From NCBI RefSeq assembly GCF_016458235.1, contig NZ_JAEMHK010000015.1, positions 1 to 64,000 on the forward strand: a stretch of 64,000 nt of DNA, read 5' to 3'. This DNA comes from Geomonas propionica (GTDB lineage Bacteria > Desulfobacterota > Desulfuromonadia > Geobacterales > Geobacteraceae). Shown here one piece after another: positions 56,504-64,000 of the stretch (positions are counted from its first letter, which is position 1; every line of letters starts with the position of its first letter). A program made the position numbers and the translations under genes. The notes beneath the pieces were generated by a model. It did no database searches, had not been told where the DNA came from, and was given only the letters and a program-made list of their open reading frames with translations.

Positions 56504-58945
56504 TTATTTTGCCAGCAGTTCCTTGATGCGGGCCACCGCCTCCATGGCGTCCTTGGCGTACAGGTCGGCGCCGATCTCGTCGGCATATTGCTGGGTGACC
56601 ACGGCGCCCCCGACCATGGTGAAGCTCTTCACCCCTTCCGACTTCAGGAGGGTCACCACCTTGTCCATCTGGGCCATGGTGGTGGTCATGAGCGCCGAGA
56701 GCCCCACCGCGTCCACCTGGTGGCTGCGCGCCGCGTCCAGGATCTTCGCCGCCGGCACGTTCTTGCCCAGGTCGATCACCTCGAAGCCGTTGTTCTCCAG
56801 GAGCGTCACCAGGATGTTCTTGCCGATGTCGTGGATGTCCCCCTCGACTGTCGCCATGAGGATCTTGCCCGCGCTCTCCAGCCCGCCGCCGGAGAGTTCC
56901 TGCTTCAGGCGCGCGAAGGCCGCCTTCATGGTGTCGGCCGAGACCATCACCTGCGGCAGGAAGAAAGAGCCGTTGCCGAACCGCCGGCCGACCTCGTCCA
57001 GGCCGACCAGGAGCGCTTCCGAGCTGATCTGCATCGGCGTAAGCCCCTCGGCGAGGGCCTCCTCCACCAGCGGGACCACGGACTCCTGCTCCCCGTTGAT
57101 GACCGCCTTGGCCAGCCGGCCGCGGATACCTTCCGGCGCGGCAGCCTCCGCAACGGGCGCCGCAGTCCCTGCGGCAGCGGCAGGCTGCACCGTCGCGCCC
57201 ACGGCCTGGCCGCGGTAGGCGTCGATGTAGCCGGCGGCGTTGACGTCTTTGCCCAGGAGCACCATGGCGCTTCTCCAGGCCGACATCATCGGGGCCTCCT
57301 TCACGTTGACGATGGCGGAGGTGAGCCCCGCGGCGATGGCCATGGAGAAGAAGGTGGACGAGATAAGCGGGCGGCAGGGGAGCCCGAAGGAGATGTTGGA
57401 GACGCCGAGGGTGCTGTTGAGACCGAGCTCGCTCACGCGCCGCACCGCCTCGAGAGCGACCAGCGCCCCCTTGGGCTCGGCACTCACGGTAAGGGTGAGG
57501 CAGTCGACCACCAGGTCGCTGCGCTTCATGCCGGCTGCCTGGGCGCGCTCGGCGATCTTTTCCGCCACGGCCACCCTGCCCTCCGCCTCGGCCGGGATGC
57601 CGGCGTCGTCCAGGGTGAGGCAGACCAGGGCCGCGCCGTATCTTTTGGCGAGCGGGAGCACGGCGGCGAGGCTCTTCTCCTCCCCGTTCACCGAGTTGAT
57701 GAGCACCTTGCCGTCGGCGGATTTGAGCCCCGCCTCCAGCGCCTCGACGGAGGAGGAATCGAGCACCAGCGGGGTCTGTACGGCGCCGGTGATGCAGAAG
57801 ACGGCGCGCTCCATGGCGGCGGTCTCGTCGATGCCGGGGGTGCCCACGTTGACGTCGAGCAGGGTCGCGCCGAGCTCGGTCTGCTCCAGTGCCTCGCGAC
57901 GGATGTAGGTCACCTTCCCTTCGCGCAGCTCCTGGGAGTAGAGCTTCTTGCCGGTCGGGTTGATGCGCTCGCCGATCAGGGCCACCGGGTGCTTCTTGCC
58001 GATGGCGGCGAAGGAGCCGCGGCTGGAGATCCAGGTGGTGCCGTCATCCTCTTTGGGGACGAAGGGGGCCTGCCTGCCGGAGAGGGCTTCCTTGATGGCG
58101 GAGATATGGGCCGGGGTGGTGCCGCAGCAACCGCCGATGACGCGGACGCCGAGGCCGATCATGCGGTCGTGGTAAGCGGTCATCTCGTCCGGGGTGCCGG
58201 GGAAGACGGTGACGCCGTCTTTGAGGATGGGGAGTCCGGCGTTGGCCTGCGAGATGAGCGGCAGTGCGGTCACCTTCCTCATGGCGCAGAGGATGTCGTA
58301 GATGCCGTCCACGCCCAGGCCGCAGTTGGAGCCGATGATGGAGGCGCCCGCCGCCTCGAGGGTGATGGCGGCGGCCTCCGGCGGCGAGCCGAGGACGCTT
58401 CTTCCCTTCTCCTCGAAGGTGAGCATGGCGATGACCGGGACCTCCGCGGAGAGGTCGCGGATGGCAATCAGCGCGGCCCGGATCTCCTTGATGTCCAGGA
58501 AGGTTTCCAGGGAGATGGCGTCGCAGCCGGCGTCGATGAGGGCCTTGGCCTGCTCGGTGAAGAGCGCGTGCGCCTCATCGAAGCTCATGTCGCCTACCGG
58601 TTCCACGAAGCGGCCGGTCGGTCCGATGGAGCCCGCCACGTAGGCGTTGTCGCCGGCGACCTCGCGGGCGATGCGCACCGCCTCCGCGTTGATCCGCTCC
58701 ACCTGGTCACCCAGGCCGTAGTGGTCCAGCTTCGCCTTGGTGCCGCCGAAGGTGTTGGTGACGATGATGTCCGCGCCGGCCTCGACGTAGGCGCGGTGCA
58801 CTCCCGCCACCACCTCGGGTGCGGTCAGGTTCATTTCCTCGGGCGACTGTCCCGCCTTCAGCCCGCGCTCCTGCAGCATGGTCCCCATGGCGCCGTCCAG
58901 AACCAGCACCCGCTCTCTAACCGCCTGCATAAACGGCATCTTCAT
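56504..58945 (-). CDS. metH: Cobalamin-dependent methionine synthase (lacking activation domain)
   Basis: An 813-residue cytoplasmic enzyme. The homocysteine-binding domain (1-290) has the zinc Cys in GSNCGLGVDG and GGCCGTTP. The pterin-binding domain (about 320-590) has VGTPGIDETAAMERA and INSVNGEEKS. An Ala/Pro-rich linker (about 590-610) leads to the B12 domain (620-813) with the cobalt-ligand motif DIHDIGKN. It transfers methyl from methyl-tetrahydrofolate to homocysteine. The C-terminal AdoMet-binding reactivation domain of E. coli MetH (about 1227 residues) is absent; reactivation must come from a separate protein. Confidence 0.93.
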   Translation of the reverse strand: MKMPFMQAVRERVLVLDGAMGTMLQERGLKAGQSPEEMNLTAPEVVAGVHRAYVEAGADIIVTNTFGGTKAKLDHYGLGDQVERINAEAVRIAREVAGDNAYVAGSIGPTGRFVEPVGDMSFDEAHALFTEQAKALIDAGCDAISLETFLDIKEIRAALIAIRDLSAEVPVIAMLTFEEKGRSVLGSPPEAAAITLEAAGASIIGSNCGLGVDGIYDILCAMRKVTALPLISQANAGLPILKDGVTVFPGTPDEMTAYHDRMIGLGVRVIGGCCGTTPAHISAIKEALSGRQAPFVPKEDDGTTWISSRGSFAAIGKKHPVALIGERINPTGKKLYSQELREGKVTYIRREALEQTELGATLLDVNVGTPGIDETAAMERAVFCITGAVQTPLVLDSSSVEALEAGLKSADGKVLINSVNGEEKSLAAVLPLAKRYGAALVCLTLDDAGIPAEAEGRVAVAEKIAERAQAAGMKRSDLVVDCLTLTVSAEPKGALVALEAVRRVSELGLNSTLGVSNISFGLPCRPLISSTFFSMAIAAGLTSAIVNVKEAPMMSAWRSAMVLLGKDVNAAGYIDAYRGQAVGATVQPAAAAGTAAPVAEAAAPEGIRGRLAKAVINGEQESVVPLVEEALAEGLTPMQISSEALLVGLDEVGRRFGNGSFFLPQVMVSADTMKAAFARLKQELSGGGLESAGKILMATVEGDIHDIGKNILVTLLENNGFEVIDLGKNVPAAKILDAARSHQVDAVGLSALMTTTMAQMDKVVTLLKSEGVKSFTMVGGAVVTQQYADEIGADLYAKDAMEAVARIKELLAK

Positions 58946-58973
58946 CGGTCACCCCTAAAGGAAATAAATTGGT

Positions 58974-59564
58974 TTACTGTTTTTCCGGCGCCGCAGGCGC
59001 CTCCTTCTTCTCGAGCGTGAAGTCCGCCGGGATGGGGGCGTCCAGGTCGAGGTGCCCCTTCAACTCCTTGACCGGCACGCCGTCGACCAGGAACTGCACC
59101 GCCTTCACCTGCGGGAAGTTAGCGACCACCGTGTCGACCACGGAATAGACGGCACTCATCTCGGCGGAACTCCCCTCGGGGAGGCTCTCCACCAACTCCT
59201 TGGAGAAGTTCACCTGCACCACGTCGCCGTTCAGGTGCGCGCCGATCACCTTCGCGTTGTGCGGCAGCGTCGGTGCCAGGTCGCCCAAAGGCCCCACGAC
59301 CAACTCGTCCACCACGCTGGCGATCATGTCGTCGGTGGTGTCCTCCACCGCGATCTCGCGCCCTTCCCGCGCCAGGGACGCTCCGTCCTGGCTGGCGAAA
59401 AACAGGGTCACCACCCGGGTGTCAACGTGTTCGGCCGGCGCGGCCGGCGGCGTCACCTTGGTTGCGGTCTCGTACTTTCTGAAGACCAGCAGGCCGACCA
59501 CCACCGCGAAGACGAGGAAGGCGATCAACAAGACGCCTTTGGCTTTGTTAGTACGTCTCTTCAC
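58974..59564 (-). CDS. GerMN-domain protein
   Basis: A 196-residue protein starting at GTG after GGAGGGGAAG. One N-terminal TM helix (11-29) anchors a periplasmic GerMN domain (about 45-180): RVVTLFFASQDGASL, VVDELVVGPLGDLAPTLP, VVQVNFSKELVESLPEGSSAEMSAVYSVVDTV. The domain occurs in Gram-positive GerM and in periplasmic proteins of Proteobacteria, probably acting near peptidoglycan. The gene start overlaps the murI end by 17 bases, so it is coupled to cell-wall synthesis. The tail is Glu/Lys/Ala-rich. Confidence 0.85.
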   Translation of the reverse strand: MKRRTNKAKGVLLIAFLVFAVVVGLLVFRKYETATKVTPPAAPAEHVDTRVVTLFFASQDGASLAREGREIAVEDTTDDMIASVVDELVVGPLGDLAPTLPHNAKVIGAHLNGDVVQVNFSKELVESLPEGSSAEMSAVYSVVDTVVANFPQVKAVQFLVDGVPVKELKGHLDLDAPIPADFTLEKKEAPAAPEKQ

Positions 59565-60384
59565 CTTCCCCTCCTTCCTGTTCCTGCTCCAGGCTCACCT
59601 GGTAGACATCGCCCAGGTCGCCGCCGAGGAAACGGTTGCCGACCCTGATGAAGCCGGCCGGGATGTCGGTCACGTAGTAATGGTGGTTGCCCCGTTCGTT
59701 CTCCGGGCGCAAGAGCCCCTGCTCGGTGAGGATCTGCGCCACGGTGCGGGCAGTTTCGGCAGCGGAGTCGACCAGGGTGACTTCCGGCCCCATCACCTGC
59801 GCGATCACTTCCTTCAGAATGGGGTAATGGGTGCAGCCAAGCACCAGGGTGTCCACGCCCTGGGCCTTGAGGTCCTCGAGGTAGATGCGCGCGGTCATCC
59901 TGGTGACCTCGTTGTCCACCCATCCTTCCTCGGCCAGCGGGACGAACAGCGGGCAGGCGCGGTTCACCACCTCGATGTCCGGGTTGATCCTCTTGATCGC
60001 CTTGGTGTAGGCGGAGGAGGCCACCGTGGCGGCGGTACCGATCACCCCGACCTTGCCGGTCCTGGTCGCCGCGGCTGCGGCGCGGGCGCCCGGCTCGATC
60101 ACCCCGACGATGGGAATGTCGAACTCCTGTTGCAGCGCCGCGAGCGCCACCGCGGAAGCCGTGTTGCAGGCGACCACGAGGAGCTTGATGTCGCGGTTCA
60201 GCAGATAGCGGGCGATCTGGCGCGAGTAGCGGACCACGGTCTCCGGCGACTTGGTGCCGTACGGGACCCGGGCGGTATCCCCGAGGTAGATGGTGTCCTC
60301 CTGGGGGAGCGCCTGCACCACTTCTTTAAGGACGGTCAACCCGCCCACGCCGGAATCGAATATACCGATTGCTTTCCAGGCCAA
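59548..60384 (-). CDS. murI: Glutamate racemase
   Basis: A 278-residue cytoplasmic enzyme. The TTG at 60384 follows GGAGAAAAGATT and gives the family opening AWKAIGIFDSGVGGLTVL. In-frame codons further upstream enter a dispersed repeat and look unreal. Catalytic Cys residues are in VVACNTASAVAL and VLGCTHYPIL. MurI makes D-glutamate for peptidoglycan. It lies at the head of a minus-strand run with GerMN and metH. A hairpin repeat (copy C) is 49 bases upstream. Confidence 0.93.
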   Translation of the reverse strand: MAWKAIGIFDSGVGGLTVLKEVVQALPQEDTIYLGDTARVPYGTKSPETVVRYSRQIARYLLNRDIKLLVVACNTASAVALAALQQEFDIPIVGVIEPGARAAAAATRTGKVGVIGTAATVASSAYTKAIKRINPDIEVVNRACPLFVPLAEEGWVDNEVTRMTARIYLEDLKAQGVDTLVLGCTHYPILKEVIAQVMGPEVTLVDSAAETARTVAQILTEQGLLRPENERGNHHYYVTDIPAGFIRVGNRFLGGDLGDVYQVSLEQEQEGGEGEETY

Positions 60385-60432
60385 AATCTTTTCTCCAATA
60401 CCTGTTTGATGCGACTCTTCGCCGTCAGATTC

Positions 60433-60561
60433 AAAAGCAGTTACGCGAAGCACCTAAAGGAAAGACGCGCGAAGGACGCGAAGAGGTTCTCCAGGTTTCA
60501 CCCTTGAAAGCTTTCTTCGCGTTCTCTGCGGATACTTGGCGCCCTTTGCGCAACAGCTTTT
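60433..60561. repeat. About 130-bp inverted-repeat element, copy C
   Basis: The left arm begins AAAAGCAGTTACGCGAAG and the right arm ends GCGCAACAGCTTTT, with inner CGAAGGACGCGAAGAG and CTTTCTTCGCGTTCTC. It belongs to the same family as copies A (36683) and B (37783), here between murI and the DUF554 gene. Confidence 0.75.
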
Positions 60562-60652
60562 GATTTAAAAGCGGTCCTGCCCACCGAAGCGCAAAGCGCG
60601 AAGGTGGGCGAAGTACTGCATGTTATTAAATTGTTAGAGAGAATGTCAAGGT

Positions 60653-61330
60653 TTACGACACGAAGAGCATCACCAGGGGAGGCGCCAGGAAAACGGCGGG
60701 GAGCAGGTTGCCCACCGGGACCCTCTTGACCCCGAGCATGTCCAGGCCGATGGCGAGGATCAAAAGCCCCCCCACCGCGTTCATTTCCTGCACCACCACC
60801 GGGGTCAGGATCTGCTGCGCGAGGGTGGCGGAGAGGGTGATGGCGCCCTGGTAGGCGAAGAGAGGCAGCGCCGAGAAGAGCACGCCGGCGCCGAGGGTGG
60901 AGGCGAGCGCCACCGAGGCGATGCCGTCCAGCGCCGCCTTGGCGTAAAGGATGTCCGGGCGGGAGCCGAGCCCGTCCTGGAGTGCCCCCATGATGGCCAT
61001 GGCCCCGACGCAGTAGAGCAGGCTCGCGGTCACGAACCCCTCGGAAATCTTGCCGCTCCCCTTGAAGCGATCCCCGATCCAGTTGCCGAGCGCCTCCAGG
61101 CGCGCCTCTATGCCGAGGAGCTCGCCGATGATCCCGCCGCCGATGAGCGAGCCTATGATAATCATCGGTTGCTGGCTCTTGAAAGCGAGCTGGATGCCGA
61201 TAAGTAGTACGGCGAGCCCGAGCCCGGACATGACGGTGCCCCGCACCTTGCTGGAGATGAGGTGCCCCGCTTTCAGGCCCAGAGCGCTGCCGATAACGAT
61301 TGCCGCTGCGTTTACCGCCGTTCCTTGCAT
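60653..61330 (-). CDS. DUF554-family membrane protein
   Basis: A 225-residue inner-membrane protein with about seven hydrophobic segments. The start at 61330 gives MQGTAVNAAAIVIGSALGL, matching the family opening M-x-GT-x-VN; an ATG two codons earlier (61336) is equally possible, and neither has a clear ribosome binding site. The rest (GMSGLGLAVLLIGIQLA, IGSLIGGGIIGELLGIEARLE) is typical of DUF554/YdfK, an uncharacterised possible transporter. It seems to be transcribed alone. Confidence 0.85.
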   Translation of the reverse strand: MQGTAVNAAAIVIGSALGLKAGHLISSKVRGTVMSGLGLAVLLIGIQLAFKSQQPMIIIGSLIGGGIIGELLGIEARLEALGNWIGDRFKGSGKISEGFVTASLLYCVGAMAIMGALQDGLGSRPDILYAKAALDGIASVALASTLGAGVLFSALPLFAYQGAITLSATLAQQILTPVVVQEMNAVGGLLILAIGLDMLGVKRVPVGNLLPAVFLAPPLVMLFVS

Positions 61331-61382
61331 GATCATCGGGCAAAGATAGAAATTTCTCCGCGCTAAGGCAAGGGGAAAAACT

Positions 61383-61482
61383 AGATTAAGACGAAGATTG
61401 AGATAAAGTAACCCTCTCCCAGCCGCAGTCCGGGGCCGCCTCGACCACAGGCTTTTCTTAATCTCAACCTTAATCTTTATCT
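61383..61482. repeat. Inverted repeat (GATTAAG...CTTAATC type)
   Basis: AGATTAAGACGAAGATTGAG (from 61383) faces CTTAATCTCAACCTTAATCT (from 61457) as a 26-bp imperfect inverted repeat with a GC-rich loop. It lies between the divergent DUF554 and pyc genes. The rest of this gene-free region (61331-61710) is AT-rich promoter DNA. Confidence 0.6.
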
Positions 61483-61608
61483 GGGGTACCGTGTTCGGGG
61501 AAAGTATACAAAAATATAACATGATTCCAGGATTGACATTCAGAAGGGAATCTGCTTTTATATGCCTCCCTTTGAATACACTTTTAAACCCTCAAAACAT
61601 AAGGGAAA

Positions 61609-61623
61609 ATTGGTTTTACCAAT
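61609..61623 (+). promoter_or_regulatory. PdhR/LldR-type operator upstream of pyc
   Basis: ATTGGT-TTT-ACCAAT is a perfect palindrome with a 3-base centre, matching the site type of the FadR subfamily of GntR regulators (PdhR: ATTGGTNNNACCAAT). It lies 88 bases before the pyc ATG. Confidence 0.6.
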
Positions 61624-61710
61624 ACTGCTCGAGTCGTTTTAAAACGGCAATAAAATTTCCATCATTTGTTTTAGTCTCGGTAAAAAAATACCCCCACTAA
61701 AGGAGCGGAA

Positions 61711-64000
61711 ATGGAAGCACGGAAATTCAGGAAGGTGATGGCAGCTAACCGCGGAGAGATCGCGATCAGGATCTTCCGCGCCTGCACCGAACTCGGCATC
61801 AGCACCGTTGCCATTTATTCGGAAGAGGACAAGCTCTCGCTGCACCGCTACAAGGCTGATGAAGCGTACCAGGTCGGCAAGGGGAAAGCCCCCATCGACG
61901 CCTACCTCGGCATCGACGAGATCATCGCCCTTGCCAAAAAGCGCGATGTCGACGCCATCCATCCCGGTTACGGCTTCCTGGCCGAGAATGCCGAGTTCGC
62001 GGAGAAGTGCGAGCAAAACGGCATCGCCTTCATCGGACCCACCGCCGAAATGCAGCGTGCCCTGGGGGACAAGGTGGCCGCGAGGAAGGTGGCCAAGGCC
62101 GCCGGGGTCGCCACCGTTCCCGGCACCGAGGAACCGATCGTCCACGAGGAAGAGGCCCTCATCTTCGCCAAGAACCACGGCTACCCGATCATCATCAAGG
62201 CGGCGGCCGGCGGCGGCGGGCGCGGCATGCGTGTCGCCACCAACCAGAAGGAGCTTCTGGAGGGTCTGCAGTCCGCCTCCTCGGAGGCGAAGGCCTCCTT
62301 CGGCGATCCCTCCGTGTTCCTGGAGCGCTACCTGAAGAACCCCAAGCACATCGAAGTGCAGGTGCTGGGCGACGGCTACGGCAGCCTGGTGCACTTCTAC
62401 GAGCGCGACTGCTCGATCCAGCGCCGCCACCAGAAGGTGGTCGAGTTCGCCCCCTCGCTGGCGCTCCCCGGCGACACCCGGCTGGCCCTGTGCACCGACG
62501 CCCTCAAGATCGCCAAGCAGGTCGGGTACCGTAACGCCGGCACCGTCGAGTTCCTCCTGGACGAGGAAGGGCGCTACTACTTCATCGAGATGAACCCGCG
62601 CATCCAGGTCGAGCATACCGTCACCGAGATGATCACCGGCCGCAACCTGGTGCAGGCGCAGATACTGATCGCGGAAGGCAAGCGTCTCTCGGACCCTGAG
62701 ATCAACATCCCCAACCAGGGTTCCATCGAGATGCGCGGCTTCGCCATCCAGTGCCGCATCACCACCGAGGACCCGACCAACAACTTCGCGCCCGACTTCG
62801 GCACCCTCTCCACCTACCGCAGCTCCGCCGGCTGCGGCGTGCGCCTCGACGCGGGCAACGCCTTCACCGGGGCACAGATCACGCCGCACTACGACTCGCT
62901 GCTGGTGAAAGTCAGCGCCTGGGGGCTCACCTTCTCCGAGGCGGCCCACATCATGGACCGCTGCCTCCAGGAATTCCGCGTGCGCGGCGTGAAGACCAAC
63001 ATCGGCTTCCTGGAAAACGTGATCACCCACCCGGTGTTCCTGGCCGGCGAGTGCAACACCTCCTTCATCGATCAGCACCCGGAGCTTTTGGTGATCCCCG
63101 AGAAGAAAGACCGGGCCAACAAGGTGCTGAACTTCTTAGGCGACGTCATCGTGAACGGCTCGGCCGGCGTCGCGAAGCCTTTGCGCTCGGCGGACCTGAT
63201 CGAGGCGACCCTCCCGGAATACGACTCCTTTGCCCAGAAGCCCAAGGGGACCAAGGACATCCTGCGCGAGAAGGGGGCCGAGGGGCTCGCCAAGTGGGTG
63301 CTGGAACAAAAGCGGCTGCTCCTCACCGACACCACCATGCGCGACGCGCACCAGTCGCTTCTGGCCACCCGCGTCAGGACCTATGACCTGTTGAAGGTGG
63401 CCGACGCCACCTCGCACCTGGCCAGCGACCTCTTCTCGCTGGAACTCTGGGGCGGGGCGACCTTCGACGTTTCCATGCGCTTTTTGAAGGAAGATCCCTG
63501 GCAGCGGCTGCACGCGCTCACCGAGACCATCCCCAACGTCCTGTTCCAGATGCTTTTGCGCGGCTCCAACGCCGTCGGCTACACCAACTACCCGGACAAC
63601 GTGGTGCAGCGCTTCGTGGCACAGGCGGCCGAGTCGGGCGTGGACGTCTTCCGCGTCTTCGATTCGCTCAACTGGACCCGCGGCATGCAGGTGGCGATGG
63701 AGGCGGTGCAGAAGTCGGGCAAGATCTGCGAGGCCGCCATCTGCTACACCGGCGACATCTCCGACCCCGCCCGCACCAAGTACCCGCTTTCCTACTACGT
63801 CTCCATGGCGAAGGAACTGGAGAAGATGGGCGCACACATCCTGGCCATCAAGGACATGGCGGGTCTGTTGAAGCCGTACGCCGGCTACCAGCTGGTGAAG
63901 GCGCTCAAGGACGAGATCGGCATCCCGGTGCACCTGCACACCCACGACACCTCCGGCAACGGCGGGTCGCTGCTGCTCATGGCGGCGCAGGCCGGGGTCG
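61711..64000 (+). CDS. pyc: Pyruvate carboxylase (3' end beyond window)
   Basis: The first 763 codons are present; the family is about 1150 residues long. The ATG follows AAAGGAGCGGAA. The biotin carboxylase part (1-450) has MAANRGEIAIRIFRA, FLAENAEFAEKC, the ATP-grasp loop KAAAGGGGRGM and EMNPRIQVEHTVTE. The carboxyltransferase part begins near residue 530 with TDTTMRDAHQSLLATRVRT and SLELWGGATFDVSMRFL. It makes oxaloacetate from pyruvate, bicarbonate and ATP, feeding the TCA cycle during growth on acetate or lactate-type substrates. The biotin domain lies beyond the edge. Confidence 0.95.
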   Translation, partial: MEARKFRKVMAANRGEIAIRIFRACTELGISTVAIYSEEDKLSLHRYKADEAYQVGKGKAPIDAYLGIDEIIALAKKRDVDAIHPGYGFLAENAEFAEKCEQNGIAFIGPTAEMQRALGDKVAARKVAKAAGVATVPGTEEPIVHEEEALIFAKNHGYPIIIKAAAGGGGRGMRVATNQKELLEGLQSASSEAKASFGDPSVFLERYLKNPKHIEVQVLGDGYGSLVHFYERDCSIQRRHQKVVEFAPSLALPGDTRLALCTDALKIAKQVGYRNAGTVEFLLDEEGRYYFIEMNPRIQVEHTVTEMITGRNLVQAQILIAEGKRLSDPEINIPNQGSIEMRGFAIQCRITTEDPTNNFAPDFGTLSTYRSSAGCGVRLDAGNAFTGAQITPHYDSLLVKVSAWGLTFSEAAHIMDRCLQEFRVRGVKTNIGFLENVITHPVFLAGECNTSFIDQHPELLVIPEKKDRANKVLNFLGDVIVNGSAGVAKPLRSADLIEATLPEYDSFAQKPKGTKDILREKGAEGLAKWVLEQKRLLLTDTTMRDAHQSLLATRVRTYDLLKVADATSHLASDLFSLELWGGATFDVSMRFLKEDPWQRLHALTETIPNVLFQMLLRGSNAVGYTNYPDNVVQRFVAQAAESGVDVFRVFDSLNWTRGMQVAMEAVQKSGKICEAAICYTGDISDPARTKYPLSYYVSMAKELEKMGAHILAIKDMAGLLKPYAGYQLVKALKDEIGIPVHLHTHDTSGNGGSLLLMAAQAGV

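Noticed and set aside
56414..59020. Very long plus-strand open frame opposite metH (868 codons)
   Set aside because: It is antisense to a clear methionine synthase, is His/Gly/Ala/Arg-rich with no domain, and results from strong G/C third-position bias. The same holds for long frames opposite the protease, importer, AOR, glutamate dehydrogenase and cytochrome genes.

Overview
The window looks like chromosomal DNA of a high-GC Geobacteraceae member (Geobacter / Citrifermentans / Geomonas-like). This is inferred from several things seen together: a secreted twelve-heme c-type cytochrome, two sensor proteins carrying a CXXCH heme motif in the extracytoplasmic domain, several sigma-54 activators, an aldehyde:ferredoxin oxidoreductase, a split transketolase, a very large NAD-type glutamate dehydrogenase, and many small dispersed palindromic repeats. 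No rRNA, tRNA, CRISPR array, prophage or insertion sequence was seen.

Layout. 1-10.6 kb: the start of a gene running off the left edge, a receiver/HisKA response regulator, an OmpA-like protein, a MASE3-GAF hybrid histidine kinase, and a 1917-residue secreted subtilase with a seven-repeat RCC1 propeller. 10.7-27.4 kb: a Nudix hydrolase and then what looks like one catabolic regulon. gabT (minus) lies divergent from a PAS-PAS-sigma-54 activator, which is followed by a five-gene Liv-type ABC importer, a MoaD-like carrier, an aldehyde ferredoxin oxidoreductase, a large glutamate dehydrogenase, a tandem universal stress protein and a D-2-hydroxyacid dehydrogenase. Sigma-54 promoter sequences lie upstream of both gabT and the importer. 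The likely job is uptake and oxidation of GABA or a related amino acid: transamination gives an aldehyde and glutamate, the aldehyde goes to the oxidoreductase and glutamate to the dehydrogenase.

27.5-36.7 kb: a TRL-like lipoprotein, an MqsR/MqsA toxin-antitoxin pair, a second sigma-54 activator divergent from an amidohydrolase, an MFS-acyltransferase-AMP ligase fusion (Aas), and a YiiX-like permuted papain-fold protein. 36.7-45.1 kb: a ferredoxin-nitroreductase and a flavoprotein divergent from an HxlR regulator, a secreted Arg/Pro-rich protein, the twelve-heme cytochrome, a TolB-like propeller, and a heme-c sensor with HAMP but no kinase. 45.3-50.4 kb: a small membrane-anchored protein, Pal, a 21-bp minisatellite of about 18 units, an SDR enzyme, a two-receiver-like protein and a DUF362 ferredoxin.

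50.4-61.3 kb is one long minus-strand run, in transcription order: DUF554, murI, GerMN, metH, a proline-rich protein, two transketolase subunits, a pseudopilin, a heme-c sensor kinase and its NtrC-type regulator. At 61.7 kb pyruvate carboxylase begins on the plus strand and runs off the right edge. It is preceded by a PdhR/LldR-type palindrome.

Intergenic space is unusually rich in dispersed inverted repeats of at least six families. Several sit where terminators would be expected.
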